Positions 1 through 9,800 of a DNA stretch of 64,000 nucleotides are shown piece after piece. The notes under the pieces were generated by a model. It did not search any database. It was not told where the DNA came from and saw only the letters and a program-made list of their open reading frames with translations. Made by a program: the position numbers and the translations under genes. Every line of letters starts with the position of its first letter. The stretch's first letter is position 1. The stretch comes from Acytostelium subglobosum LB1 (lineage: Eukaryota; Evosea; Eumycetozoa; Acytosteliales; Acytosteliaceae). Where the stretch lies: contig NW_012236499.1 in assembly GCF_000787575.1 (NCBI RefSeq), forward strand, positions 248,001 to 312,000, given 5' to 3'.

Positions 1-1542
1 AGCAGTGCCAGTGATGAGGATGGTCTGGATCTCGGAGCTGGTGGCGTTGAGCACACCCAGTGCGTGCCAGGGGTCAACCAGGCCGTTGGGGAAGATAGTC
101 TGCGATGTCTGGATGTTGCGGCCACCATAGTCGCTCTCGATGTACTTGGTCTGGGGCAGGTAGGGCAGGCCGTCGTCTCTTGGTCCAAAGATGTCGAGAC
201 ACTGCTGCAGGAACCAGTCCAGGGTGATGGTTGGCGAGAATGGCTGGTTGGGCGACTGAGCCGTCTGGAAGTATCCGTACTCAATGCATGTCTGCCATGT
301 CCATGTTCGGCTGGAGGCAAACTCTCCGTTTGGATCAACATCCTGCAGCTGGTTGACCAACGACTTGTAGCTTGACTGTGTGCAGTTGTTGCCACTGAAC
401 GTGTTGAACTCATTGTTAAAGTTGACGAATGATGTCAAGTCATCTCCTGCCTCAAGCATGGAGCACATCTTGGTTTGATTGATTGATTGATTGATTGGAG
501 GAGTGAGTGTGAGTGGGGATGGGATCATTCCAAGGTCCGATCGATAACTTACCTTTGATATGTTGAACATAGTGTAACGATTGTTGTCATTGTTGTATTG
601 AACGATCTCGGCAACAGAGTCGGCGAGGTTCTCAAAGAAGGTGGCAACATCATCGTCGCTGTGGATCTCATCACAGGTGTTGAAGAGTTTCTCAACCTTT
701 CTGCGATCAGTGTTTAGCATTGCAGTTACAACGTTGGTGACGTTGGCGATACGTGCCGAGCACTGTGGTCCAATCGAAGCGGACACGACCTCAAGGTACT
801 CCTTAAAGTCAAGCTGTGGCTGTACTGGTGCCGATGTAGCAATGGCAGCATCAATCAGCTGAGGGTACTTAAGTCTGAACCAAGCAGACAATGATCCAGA
901 GTATGATCCACCGAATGATACCCATTTGCTAGACTGATTGATTGAGGGGTGGGGGTCAGTCTGGGATCATACCATTCGATCAATCAAACATACTCCTGTG
1001 TTGTACTTCTGAGCAATGAAGTTCCTGAACTGGGCATAGTCGGCGAGGGCCTGTTGAGTGGTGAGGTACTTGAGATGCTTGGTGTCGAGGGTTGGCTTGG
1101 GCATCGACTTGCCGTAGAATCTGTGCTCGACACTGACGATCAACGCGTCAAACATCTGTGCGTAGGTGTTGATGATGAAGTGACCGGTGACGCCGGTGTA
1201 GCTGGCGGGACCCTCACCACCCAGCAGCAGGAACACTGGTCCGCCAGGCTTCCAATAAGTGGCATTGACAAAGTATTGCTGTTGGAACGTGTCGGTGTTT
1301 AGCGGGTCGTAGTGGTCGACCTTTTGCGTGTACCACATTGGCTGGGGCAAGTGTCTGTTTGTCATCTTGTTTGAACGATGTTGTTGCAGTTGCTCTCGTC
1401 TAGTATCGATACCATGTGACAGACGCAATCCTCTATTCAAAGAGGACTCTCTTCTCAATATGAAGGCACCAGTATGTTCGGCATACAATGTGATCAGTAA
1501 TATCACAGCCACAAGTGAGCTTATTATTACTTTGTTATACAT
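1..1542 (-). CDS. Serine peptidase of family S28 (PRCP/DPP7/thymus-specific protease-like), C-terminus beyond the window
   Basis: This is a secreted or lysosomal serine carboxypeptidase-type enzyme that removes residues around proline. The start ATG (1542) gives a hydrophobic signal peptide (MYNKVIISSLVAVILLITLY). Family hallmarks are 'WYTQKVDHYDP', 'GGPVFLLLGGEGP', 'VEHRFYGKSMP', the nucleophile region 'SFGGSYSGSLSAW' (catalytic Ser around 880-900) and, near the window edge, 'FPNGLVDPWHALGV', which carries the catalytic Asp. The catalytic His exon lies beyond position 1. I place exons at 1542-994, 933-553 and 468-1; both introns (934-993, 469-552) have GT..AG ends and keep phase 0. The second intron contains a (GATT)n run. 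The gene is divergent from the CTDC protein gene. Family assignment is firm; the exact substrate is not known. Confidence 0.9.
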
Positions 1543-2193
1543 TATTATAAAGTATATATACTTAAGATTGATTATAACAATTATAAGATGAGATTGAATG
1601 AACTTATTAATGCAATTGCATTGTGTGTCATGTGACATCCATCAGTTCGTCACGTTGGTCACAATTCATAATTTTTCTTGCCTGGGACTTTGATGTTTCC
1701 AGCCATCCTGGAATTAAGAAGTCTGGAAGGTCTAAGGGTGGGTTGTCATTGTCCAATGGCAACGAGTTGAGTGGTGATGTGTGGTTGGAGGGAATGAATG
1801 TGAGTTGACAATCATACTCTAACACTTATCCACTCACACAGCGTCACACACACACTCACACAATGATGATGGATGTTGATGTGTCTTGAAAAGGTATTGA
1901 TTATTCTATCTATTTCCAATTACACTTTAATATCCATATCCAATGTTATAACATTTTGTTATTATTATACCTAAGTATAGTAATGATTACTTAATAAAGT
2001 ATTGTTTACCATTATTGGTAGTGATTACCTAAATTGATTGATTGATTGTTTAGTATTATGTACCAAGTTTGTCAATGATTGTCAATCCATGATTGTTATA
2101 AATTACCCTCTGTTGAGCGACTCCAATCAATCAATCACTTTGTTAATAATATACATATAAACTAACCTAAACTAAACAATACTTAATATTATT
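1543..2193. promoter_or_regulatory. Divergent intergenic region between the S28 peptidase and the CTDC protein
   Basis: These 651 bases separate two genes transcribed away from each other, so both promoters should lie here. The half nearer the CTDC gene is AT-rich and holds TTGATTGATTGATTG (about 2034-2048) and AATCAATCAATCAC (about 2126-2139). TTGA motifs are known binding sites for STAT-type regulators at D. discoideum ecm genes. However, TTGA/TCAA runs are scattered through this whole window, so a specific role is only a possibility. Confidence 0.4.
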
Positions 2194-4485
2194 ATGAAAA
2201 TGTTGTCCAACAGACTTATATTATTATCACTCTCCATGATCATTATTGGATTAATCTCCAATACTTATGGTATGTATCATATTGATGGAAACCAATCAAT
2301 CAATCAATCACTCACTAACACACAATCAAACAATGTAGCACTTGAGGATACAATCATTGACAATGACTTTGATGAATGGGATGTCAATGTGTGTGTTCGT
2401 TTGCCTGGTGGCTGCCGTCCACGTCTGGTTACATGTACCAAGGGTTGTGATGATGGTAACCTGTGTACGGTGGACACCTGTGTGAATGGTGCTTGTGTCC
2501 ATGCTCCCATCACCTGTAACGACAACAACCCCTGTACCGTGGACTCTTGTGGACCGACTGGATGCATCTACACTCCCGTGTCATGTAATGACAACAATGC
2601 CTGTACCGTGGACTCGTGTGGACCTGCAGGTGGATGCATCAACATGCCCCTGTCATGTGGCGACTCCAACGCCTGTACCGTGGACTCGTGTGACAACAGC
2701 ACGGGATGTGTCCACGTGCCCATCCAGTGTGATGACGCCAACCCTTGCACGACCGACTCGTGTGGCTCCAATGGCTGTGAGCATGTGGCTGTATCCTGTG
2801 ATGATGGCAATGCCTGCACGCTGGACTCGTGTGATGACAGTACCGGATGTGTCCACAAGCCTGTATCCTGTGACGATGGCAACAGCTGTACGAACGACGC
2901 CTGCCACACCACACTGGGTTGCCAACACATCAACATAGCCTGTGACGACTCCAACGCATGTACCTCGGACACTTGTGATGTAGTCAATGGTTGCCAACAC
3001 CATCCTCTGTCGTGCGATGACAACAACGCCTGTACCTATGACTCGTGTGACAACTCGACGGGCTGCTCCAACACGCCAATCTCGTGCGATGACAATGACC
3101 CTTGTACTGAGGAGTTCTGTGACCCTGCGACCGGCTGCCAGAGCTCGCCAACACCATGTGATGACGCCAACGCCTGCACAACAGACAGCTGTGACCAGAC
3201 CAAGGGCTGCCAGCACGTGGCCATCGCATGTGATGACTCCAACGCCTGTACCTTTGACAGCTGTGACAACAGCACTGGTTGTCTACATACTGCTCTGGCC
3301 TGTGATGATACCAACGCATGCACTGTGGACAGCTGCCACCAGGTCCATGGATGTCTACACGTGCCCTTGTCTTGCGACGACACCAACTCATGTACTGAGG
3401 ATAGTTGCGACCAGAACACGGGCTGCCAGAACAAGGAGATAGCCTGTGACGATTCCAATGCTTGTACCTTCGACAGCTGTGACCAGGCCACGGGCTGCCA
3501 CCACACACCAGTGATCTGTGATGACCAGAACGCCTGTACGGTTGAGAGCTGTGACAATGCTACGGGCTGTGTCTACTCGCCAGTGAGCTGTGATGACGCA
3601 GATCCATGTACACTTGACTCGTGTGACCGCGCCACTGGATGCCAACACTCCCCAATGTCCTGTGACGATGGCAACGCATGCACTCTCGACTCTTGTCAGT
3701 ATGTTGGCTGCCAACACGTGCCAGTGGGTTGCCCTGACTCTGACGCCTGCCATGTTGGCTACTGTGACAACTCGACTGGCTGTGAACAAGCGCCCGTGTC
3801 CTGTGACGATGGTGACCAGTGCACAACAGACAGCTGTGACCCTGTCAACGGCTGCCAGACCACGCCAGTGTCATGTGATGACAACAACGCCTGTACGACC
3901 GATGCCTGCAGCAGTACACAGGGCTGCACTCACCGACCAGTGGCCTGTGACGACCACAACGCGTGCACAGTGGAGAGATGTGACCCTGTCCGTGGATGCC
4001 AGAGCTCTCCGGTCAACTGTGACGATGGAGACCAATGTACGGTGGACAGTTGCGATCGCTCGAGTGGCTGTGTGCATACGCCGGTTAGCTGCAACGGAAA
4101 CGGCCATTCAAAGTGCGTGTCGAATGAGTGTGACCGCGTGCGTGGCTGTCTGAACAGGACCATCAGCTGTGACGATGGTAACGCGTGCACTACCGACAGC
4201 TGTGATCCGGCCCAAGGTTGCCAGCACCAATCAATCAACTGTGACGATGGAGACAAGTGTACTATCGACAGTTGTGATCGCGTCAAAGGATGTCTTCACG
4301 TCAACGATCCCAGTTGCAACAAGGTCACTGTTACCCGACCACCAGTCACCTTACCTCCAGTCATCGTGACCGTTCCGCCAGTCATCGTGACCACTCCACC
4401 AGTTGTTGTCACAACACCAACATGTTCATGTGATGAATGTTGTGGCGATCAATGTTGTTGGGATGTTGTAGTATTGGTTGATTGA
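2194..4485 (+). CDS. Secreted Cys-rich CTDC-repeat protein, EcmA/EcmB (prestalk extracellular matrix)-like
   Basis: This is an extracellular structural protein of the type found in slime sheath and stalk tube. An N-terminal signal peptide (MKMLSNRLILLSLSMIIIGL) precedes 26 tandem units of about 24 residues with the pattern CDDxNxCTxDSCDxxxGCxHxPxx, each with six Cys. The C-terminus is a Pro/Val/Thr stretch (repeats of PPVIVT) followed by a short Cys cluster (CSCDECCGDQCC). Units 19 and 24 are the most divergent. Positions 2270-2338 look like an intron (GTATGT...TGTAG, 69 nt, AATC repeats inside). Because it is a multiple of three and stop-free, the gene also reads straight through as 763 residues; spliced, it would give 740. 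The repeats make several long antisense frames that are not genes. It could be any of several paralogous ECM proteins. Confidence 0.88.
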   Translation: MKMLSNRLILLSLSMIIIGLISNTYGMYHIDGNQSINQSLTNTQSNNVALEDTIIDNDFDEWDVNVCVRLPGGCRPRLVTCTKGCDDGNLCTVDTCVNGACVHAPITCNDNNPCTVDSCGPTGCIYTPVSCNDNNACTVDSCGPAGGCINMPLSCGDSNACTVDSCDNSTGCVHVPIQCDDANPCTTDSCGSNGCEHVAVSCDDGNACTLDSCDDSTGCVHKPVSCDDGNSCTNDACHTTLGCQHINIACDDSNACTSDTCDVVNGCQHHPLSCDDNNACTYDSCDNSTGCSNTPISCDDNDPCTEEFCDPATGCQSSPTPCDDANACTTDSCDQTKGCQHVAIACDDSNACTFDSCDNSTGCLHTALACDDTNACTVDSCHQVHGCLHVPLSCDDTNSCTEDSCDQNTGCQNKEIACDDSNACTFDSCDQATGCHHTPVICDDQNACTVESCDNATGCVYSPVSCDDADPCTLDSCDRATGCQHSPMSCDDGNACTLDSCQYVGCQHVPVGCPDSDACHVGYCDNSTGCEQAPVSCDDGDQCTTDSCDPVNGCQTTPVSCDDNNACTTDACSSTQGCTHRPVACDDHNACTVERCDPVRGCQSSPVNCDDGDQCTVDSCDRSSGCVHTPVSCNGNGHSKCVSNECDRVRGCLNRTISCDDGNACTTDSCDPAQGCQHQSINCDDGDKCTIDSCDRVKGCLHVNDPSCNKVTVTRPPVTLPPVIVTVPPVIVTTPPVVVTTPTCSCDECCGDQCCWDVVVLVD

Positions 4486-4681
4486 GTCTAAATCACTCAG
4501 TATCTGTATCTGTATCCATTTATCTGTTCATATTTATCACAACAATGTTGTTGGAATTCAACGAAATGTCAATTAAAGTTCAACAAAAGTGAAAAGGGTA
4601 CGCTTTGACAAACTTTGCATTTTGTATCAACTTCACTTTCAAACTATCACACTTAGAGATAACAAATAGAGATATTATAGG

Positions 4682-6006
4682 ATGGATGAATTGAACAAGG
4701 GCAACTCATTCTTTGTTGATGAGAACTTTGAACAGGCACTGATACATTATAATAAGGCATGCGAGCAGATGACCAACAACTTTGAGGCATTCTTCAAGAG
4801 AGCACAATGCCATCAGAAGTTGGAGTGCTTGAACGATGCTCTTCACGACATCAACACCTGTATAAAGTTAGAACCAAACAATCCAAAGAGCTATCTGAAG
4901 AAAGGGTAACGATCATCAACATACAAGTCACTCAATCATTCATGCACTCACTCACTCGCTCATACTTTGATTGATTAGACAATTCTGCTTCGAGCTTGAG
5001 GAATATGACACTGCACTGTCTGTGTTTGAGAAGGGATTGTCACTCGAGCCAGAGTCCACACAGTTCAGAACATGGATAAGGAAGGCAAAGGCAGAGTTGG
5101 GCACTGATAACCTGACGGCAACTCCAGCAGCAGCACCAGCAGCAGCCCCAATATCGACAACCACACCAGTGGTCACTCAGACCACAACACCTGCCGCTAC
5201 AACTGCCCCAGCAGCACCAGTTGCAGCTGCCAAGCCACCAGCAGCTACAACTACACCAACACCAACTCCAGCTCCTACTTCATTGCCCATTCCTTCATCT
5301 GGAACCAAGGTCAAGCATGAGTGGTACCAAACAGCAACTCATGTTACCCTAACAGTTTATGCCAAGTTTGTCACTGCCGCCAACTCAACGATTGACCTCC
5401 AAGACAAATCAGTAAGGACAACAAATTATTGACCAACATGAACACAACAAAGATGAACTTGAACTTACACCACGACAAACCAAACAGATTAGCATATCAT
5501 TCATGATGGCCACTGGAAGCGAATATAGCTTGGACATTGAATTCTTTGATCCGATTGTGCCAGCCGATAGCACAACAAAGTACTACTCGACAAAGGTCGA
5601 GATCGTACTCAAGAAGTCACGAGCCATTCGTTGGGAGAACCTCGAGTACACTGGTGTCGATCGCCCCGTTGGTACTGTAGACACGCCACAACCAAAGCCA
5701 GCTGGCGTGCCCTCGCCATACTCGTCCAACAAGAACTGGGATGCGATCGACGCTGGCGACGATAAGGAGGGCGACCCACTCAATCGCGTCTTCCAGGACA
5801 TCTTTTCAAGAGGCAGTGAGGAGCAGAGACGTGCCATGCAAAAGTCCTTCCTTGAGTCTGGAGGCACGGTCCTCTCTACAAACTGGCAGGATGTTGGCAA
5901 GAAGACAGTCAAGGGTGCGCCACCAAAGGGCATGGAGATGCACAGCTGGAACAATGGCGAGAAGGTTGAGGTCAAGGAGAAGGAATCATGGGAGAAGGAT
6001 GACTAG
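4682..6006 (+). CDS. sugt1: SGT1 (SUGT1) co-chaperone: TPR, CS and SGS domains
   Basis: SGT1 is an HSP90 co-chaperone that links SKP1/SCF ligases, kinetochore assembly and signalling complexes; it is cytosolic and nuclear. The 391-residue product starts with TPRs (about residues 1-110), then an Ala/Pro/Thr-rich linker (about 115-180). A CS domain follows (about 190-275, starting VKHEWYQT and including the IRWENLEY end). The SGS domain (about 300-391) carries YSSNKNWDAI, NRVFQDIFSRG and STNWQDVGKK. Exons are 4682-4905, 4979-5411 and 5488-6006; the introns (4906-4978, 5412-5487) restore one continuous frame. The gene ends about 100 nt before the convergent small gene. Size and domain order match the family. 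Confidence 0.93.
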
Positions 6007-6111
6007 ATGACACTTTATTAAAGAAATAATAACAATAAATAAATTGTAAGTTGATGACCATCATCTCTTGAGCAGGAAAACAGCAGTATGGATAACCGCA
6101 AGAGTGGCCTG

Positions 6112-6540
6112 TCAGGGCGGACATGACAATGAAATTGCTGTCAGGTTCGGAGATATGATGGGCAGACTTGCTGGGGAAGCCAATGTTGAGTCTAAGACTT
6201 TCCATCTGATATCCAAACTTGGTTCTGTTTGTGATTCCGATTTGTCTGACCCTGTGGACCTCTCTGACCATGCGCCTGATAATGTTGCGACCTGGAATCT
6301 GAGGAGATATTCATTTGGTTGCTCAATTAAGTCAGCAAAGTCCTCATCAACTATCATGGCCATGGCTAGTTCCGGGTTGTACTCTATGTCTGAGCAGTCT
6401 GCAAATATCTCCGACATGTAGGCCTTCACTATGGTCTCGATCTCTGGATAGAGATCAGAATTGAGAATTTGTTGGTTCTCAGCCACTCTATCCTTGAGAT
6501 AGATAATAAGTTTGTTAGAGGATATTTTAAGAGTGGACAT
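6112..6540 (-). CDS. Small protein, possibly COMM-domain (COMMD)-like
   Basis: The frame encodes 142 residues with a predicted mainly helical N-terminal part (KLIIYLKDRVAENQQ, IVKAYMSEIFADC) and a short C-terminal segment LDIRWKVLDSTLAS...ISPNLTAISLSC. The second segment resembles the start of a COMM domain, whose family signature is a Trp-containing strand followed by a Pro-led strand. COMMD proteins form the Commander/CCC complex in endosomal sorting. The product stops soon after the second strand, so the last third of a normal COMM domain is absent; an unseen intron, a frame error or a wrong assignment could explain this. The ATG at 6540 is the first in frame. It converges with SGT1. The gene itself is likely; its family is uncertain. 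Confidence 0.45.
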   Translation of the reverse strand: MSTLKISSNKLIIYLKDRVAENQQILNSDLYPEIETIVKAYMSEIFADCSDIEYNPELAMAMIVDEDFADLIEQPNEYLLRFQVATLSGAWSERSTGSDKSESQTEPSLDIRWKVLDSTLASPASLPIISPNLTAISLSCPP

Positions 6541-6828
6541 TCTATTGTATAGTATTGTAATATTCTGTTGATAGGAATTTTATTAATATATGTCTGTTTA
6601 TCTGTATGTTATAACACATTGAACAATACATTATCGTTTAGAACAATGAATAGCAAGGTAGTGAGAGAGGAGAGTGAGTGATTGGAGAGAGAGTGTGAGA
6701 TTGAGAGATAGAGAGATAGAGATACCATTTTAGTATAAATAGGTGAATGTTAACCATAATAGGACTAATAGATGATCTATCACCCTTCCATCTATATATT
6801 ATAAGTGTGTGTTCCACCATCCATCCAA

Positions 6829-9800
6829 TTAAGAAAACAGGATACCACTTGGTGAACCTGGATCAACTCTGCGAACTTGATAATGATGTGTTTGAAGTAG
6901 CTGGGATACTTGGTCGTGGACTGATACGTGACAATGTACACATACACTGCCACCAAGACCTGCGGCTGCTACTCTAAGTGCTGCCAAACCCTTGAACTGT
7001 TGATAGATGGAGTCAGCCAACTGATCAATCTCTGGCAATGATCTTTGGAATCCACCTGGCACATGGGCAAGATTACAATCTTTGTGTGCGCTATCGATGT
7101 TGTTTGTGAGGAATTGGATGTACTTGTCGAGTTGTTGATCACTGCATGAGTGTTGCTCGAGCACTCCCCATGGAGTAGTCTCAAAGTTGTTCCTATAGTC
7201 AACTGTTTGTTTGTCACCATCATGAGCTGCCTTTACAATCCTCATCAACTCTCTTGTCGTCTCCTCATTAGCCTTCTCTTCATATGTCACCCATCTACCA
7301 ATTATCCTTTTATACTCTATACCTCTTTCAATCTGTATGTTGTGTTAGGGCATTGTTCAATGCTCAATCATGATTGATAACAGTATGTACTTACCTCTGA
7401 CAATGCATAGAGTACAGACTTCCTGAGCCAAAGGGTCACACCACCAACATCGGACTGCTCTGGAAGTGCTTTGAGTAGTCGGTAGGTGAGTATGTATCGA
7501 TTGTATATGTTGTCTTTGAGTTCGGGGAGCTCAGTCTCGATAAGTCCACCGGCAGCCAGCTCACGAAGTAGGGGAGGGGTGTTGTTGTCCAGGTTAGGAC
7601 TCAAACACTTGGTGATGGCATTGATCTGTCGTTGATCCAATCCAGTGACACGCATGGTCTCCTCTTTGGCAAAGAATATCCTTTGGTTCAACATTGCTAT
7701 TGCCTCGACGAATGATGTGGCACAGAATGACTTCATGATTGAATGTGCCCATTGAGTGACCTGATCTGCAGTGGTTGTGCTGCCCTTGATGTAGCCATCA
7801 GCGATGCGATCGATAATCCATGATCTGGCACTCTGTGTTGAGAGACGAGGAATTGGACTCTCAGCCATCATCACAACGATCTCCTTTGGGAAATGAAGTG
7901 TCTTGATGAATCTCTCAGGGAATGATCCCACCACAGAGATCTGACCCTTTTTGGCAAAGAGCTGGGCAGTCTTGTCCGAGGCACCGGCTGCCTTTCCAAG
8001 GTAGTACTCGCCAAAGTCCATTTCGGCCAGCTGCTCCAATGACAACTTCCAATTGAACATTTTGTCCAATGACAATGCGAATGCACCTGTGAGTGCGGAG
8101 CTTGAGCTAACACCACCACTGTGAGGCAGACCCAGCTCACCATTTGCAGAGAATATTGCCACGATTGACTTGCGTTGATCCTTCAATCCTTGTAGGTCCT
8201 GGACAACATAGCTTGGATACTTGTCCACGTTGTTGGTTGAAAGTATGTATGCTAGAGTACTCTTGATGTAGCTGTCCCACTGTTTTGTTGACCAAAGTGT
8301 TGGAATGGGCTGGCCTTGACCCTGTCCCTGGCCTTGGACATTTCCGCTAAGTTGTTGAATGATGTGATCTATTGTGAATGATGCATTGGGGAATGTTTGA
8401 GCGTTCACATTGTAGAGTATGACGCTGCCAGATGTCGAGACATCAGAGATGAGCTGAGCAACACATAATATCTCACTCTGTGTTGTTGCATTGATTGTGA
8501 ATCCTCCAAGCCCTTTGAGATCACTATGACCCATGAACACACGATCTCTTCCATTGGAAGCAGCAACTACACATGGATTCTCTTTGACAAATCCATTGGC
8601 CATTGCATGTTGAAGTAGCTCCACCATTGTATGTTGGCGATCCATCAATACACGATCTTCCAAAGAATATCTAGACTGGAATAATTGTGAAACAAACAAC
8701 TTGTTTGTCAACAAATGTGATAGATTGCTGATACTCAATGAAGAGTTGCGACACACATTGTACCAGAATCCCTTGCTCACTGGTGTGGCCATTGTTGAAC
8801 CAGTTAGTTGGCCATTCTGATCAAACTGTAGCTCCTCGGAAAATATGAGACTGCCTGGACGTGCATTCACTTCCACAATGAATGGAGTGAGATCGCAGGT
8901 GAGTATCATGTCAATTCCAACGATGGGCAGTCCAGTCTCTTCAAGGATGTCTTGAGCAATTGAACTCCATTGTCTCCAGTGCGAAGTGGTGATAGGCTTG
9001 GGGAGGTCTTGTAGGATGCTTGACACTCGGACGAATCTTGACTTGCGGATACCAGGTGATATGATCGTTTCATTTGGACTGCCAGCTTTGACAATAGCAA
9101 TAGTTGTCAAACCTCCAATTGATGCATTCAATCTTACAATGAATGATACTCCATCACTCTTGGTCTTGATCGACTTGACAAATGGGGTGAGCATGACATG
9201 ATCATATCCAATGTCAAACAACTCTATTGCCTGTTGAAAGCATTGATCCAGCTGATCGGTGGTGAAGTATGTCACATGTTCAGACTCTGTTGTGTTGGAT
9301 TGAGGCTGAACTATGATGCCACAGGAGTGATCGCTCTGTTGTATGATTGACTGAGCATGTAATCTGATGTCCTCCTTGGTGACACATAGATCCGCAGGGA
9401 GAGAGACTGTAGGGAGCACCATGACGCCTGATAAGCTGCACAGTCCAGAGTTGGTCATCTTTGATCTCAACCAATACTTGTCATCACATCGCTCATTGCT
9501 TCCAAGGTAATCGTTGAGGACATGTATACCATCTTGTCGCAGTTCAGAGTCGAGCTTATGATGGAACTCCGTCTCTTGGTTCATTTCCTGATTGGGGAGC
9601 TCGAGGAGATAGCATGTCGCGATGTTGACATGTCTGTCACTCTGCTCGGGGGTCAGAGGGAACTCAATGAATACTGTGCCATCACTACCACGAGTGTCTC
9701 GGGACATGGCCACACATCTATTGAGTCGGAGTCTGTTGTCACTCTTATCGATCCAACTGTAGTGTAGTCCAATCAGATTGATTGGTACGTTGGAGGTGGA

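Noticed and set aside
2304-4286. Several long open frames antisense or out of frame within the CTDC gene
   Set aside because: They are shadows of a 72-nt repeat unit with a restricted codon set; the Cys-rich frame is the only one with a signal peptide and family pattern.
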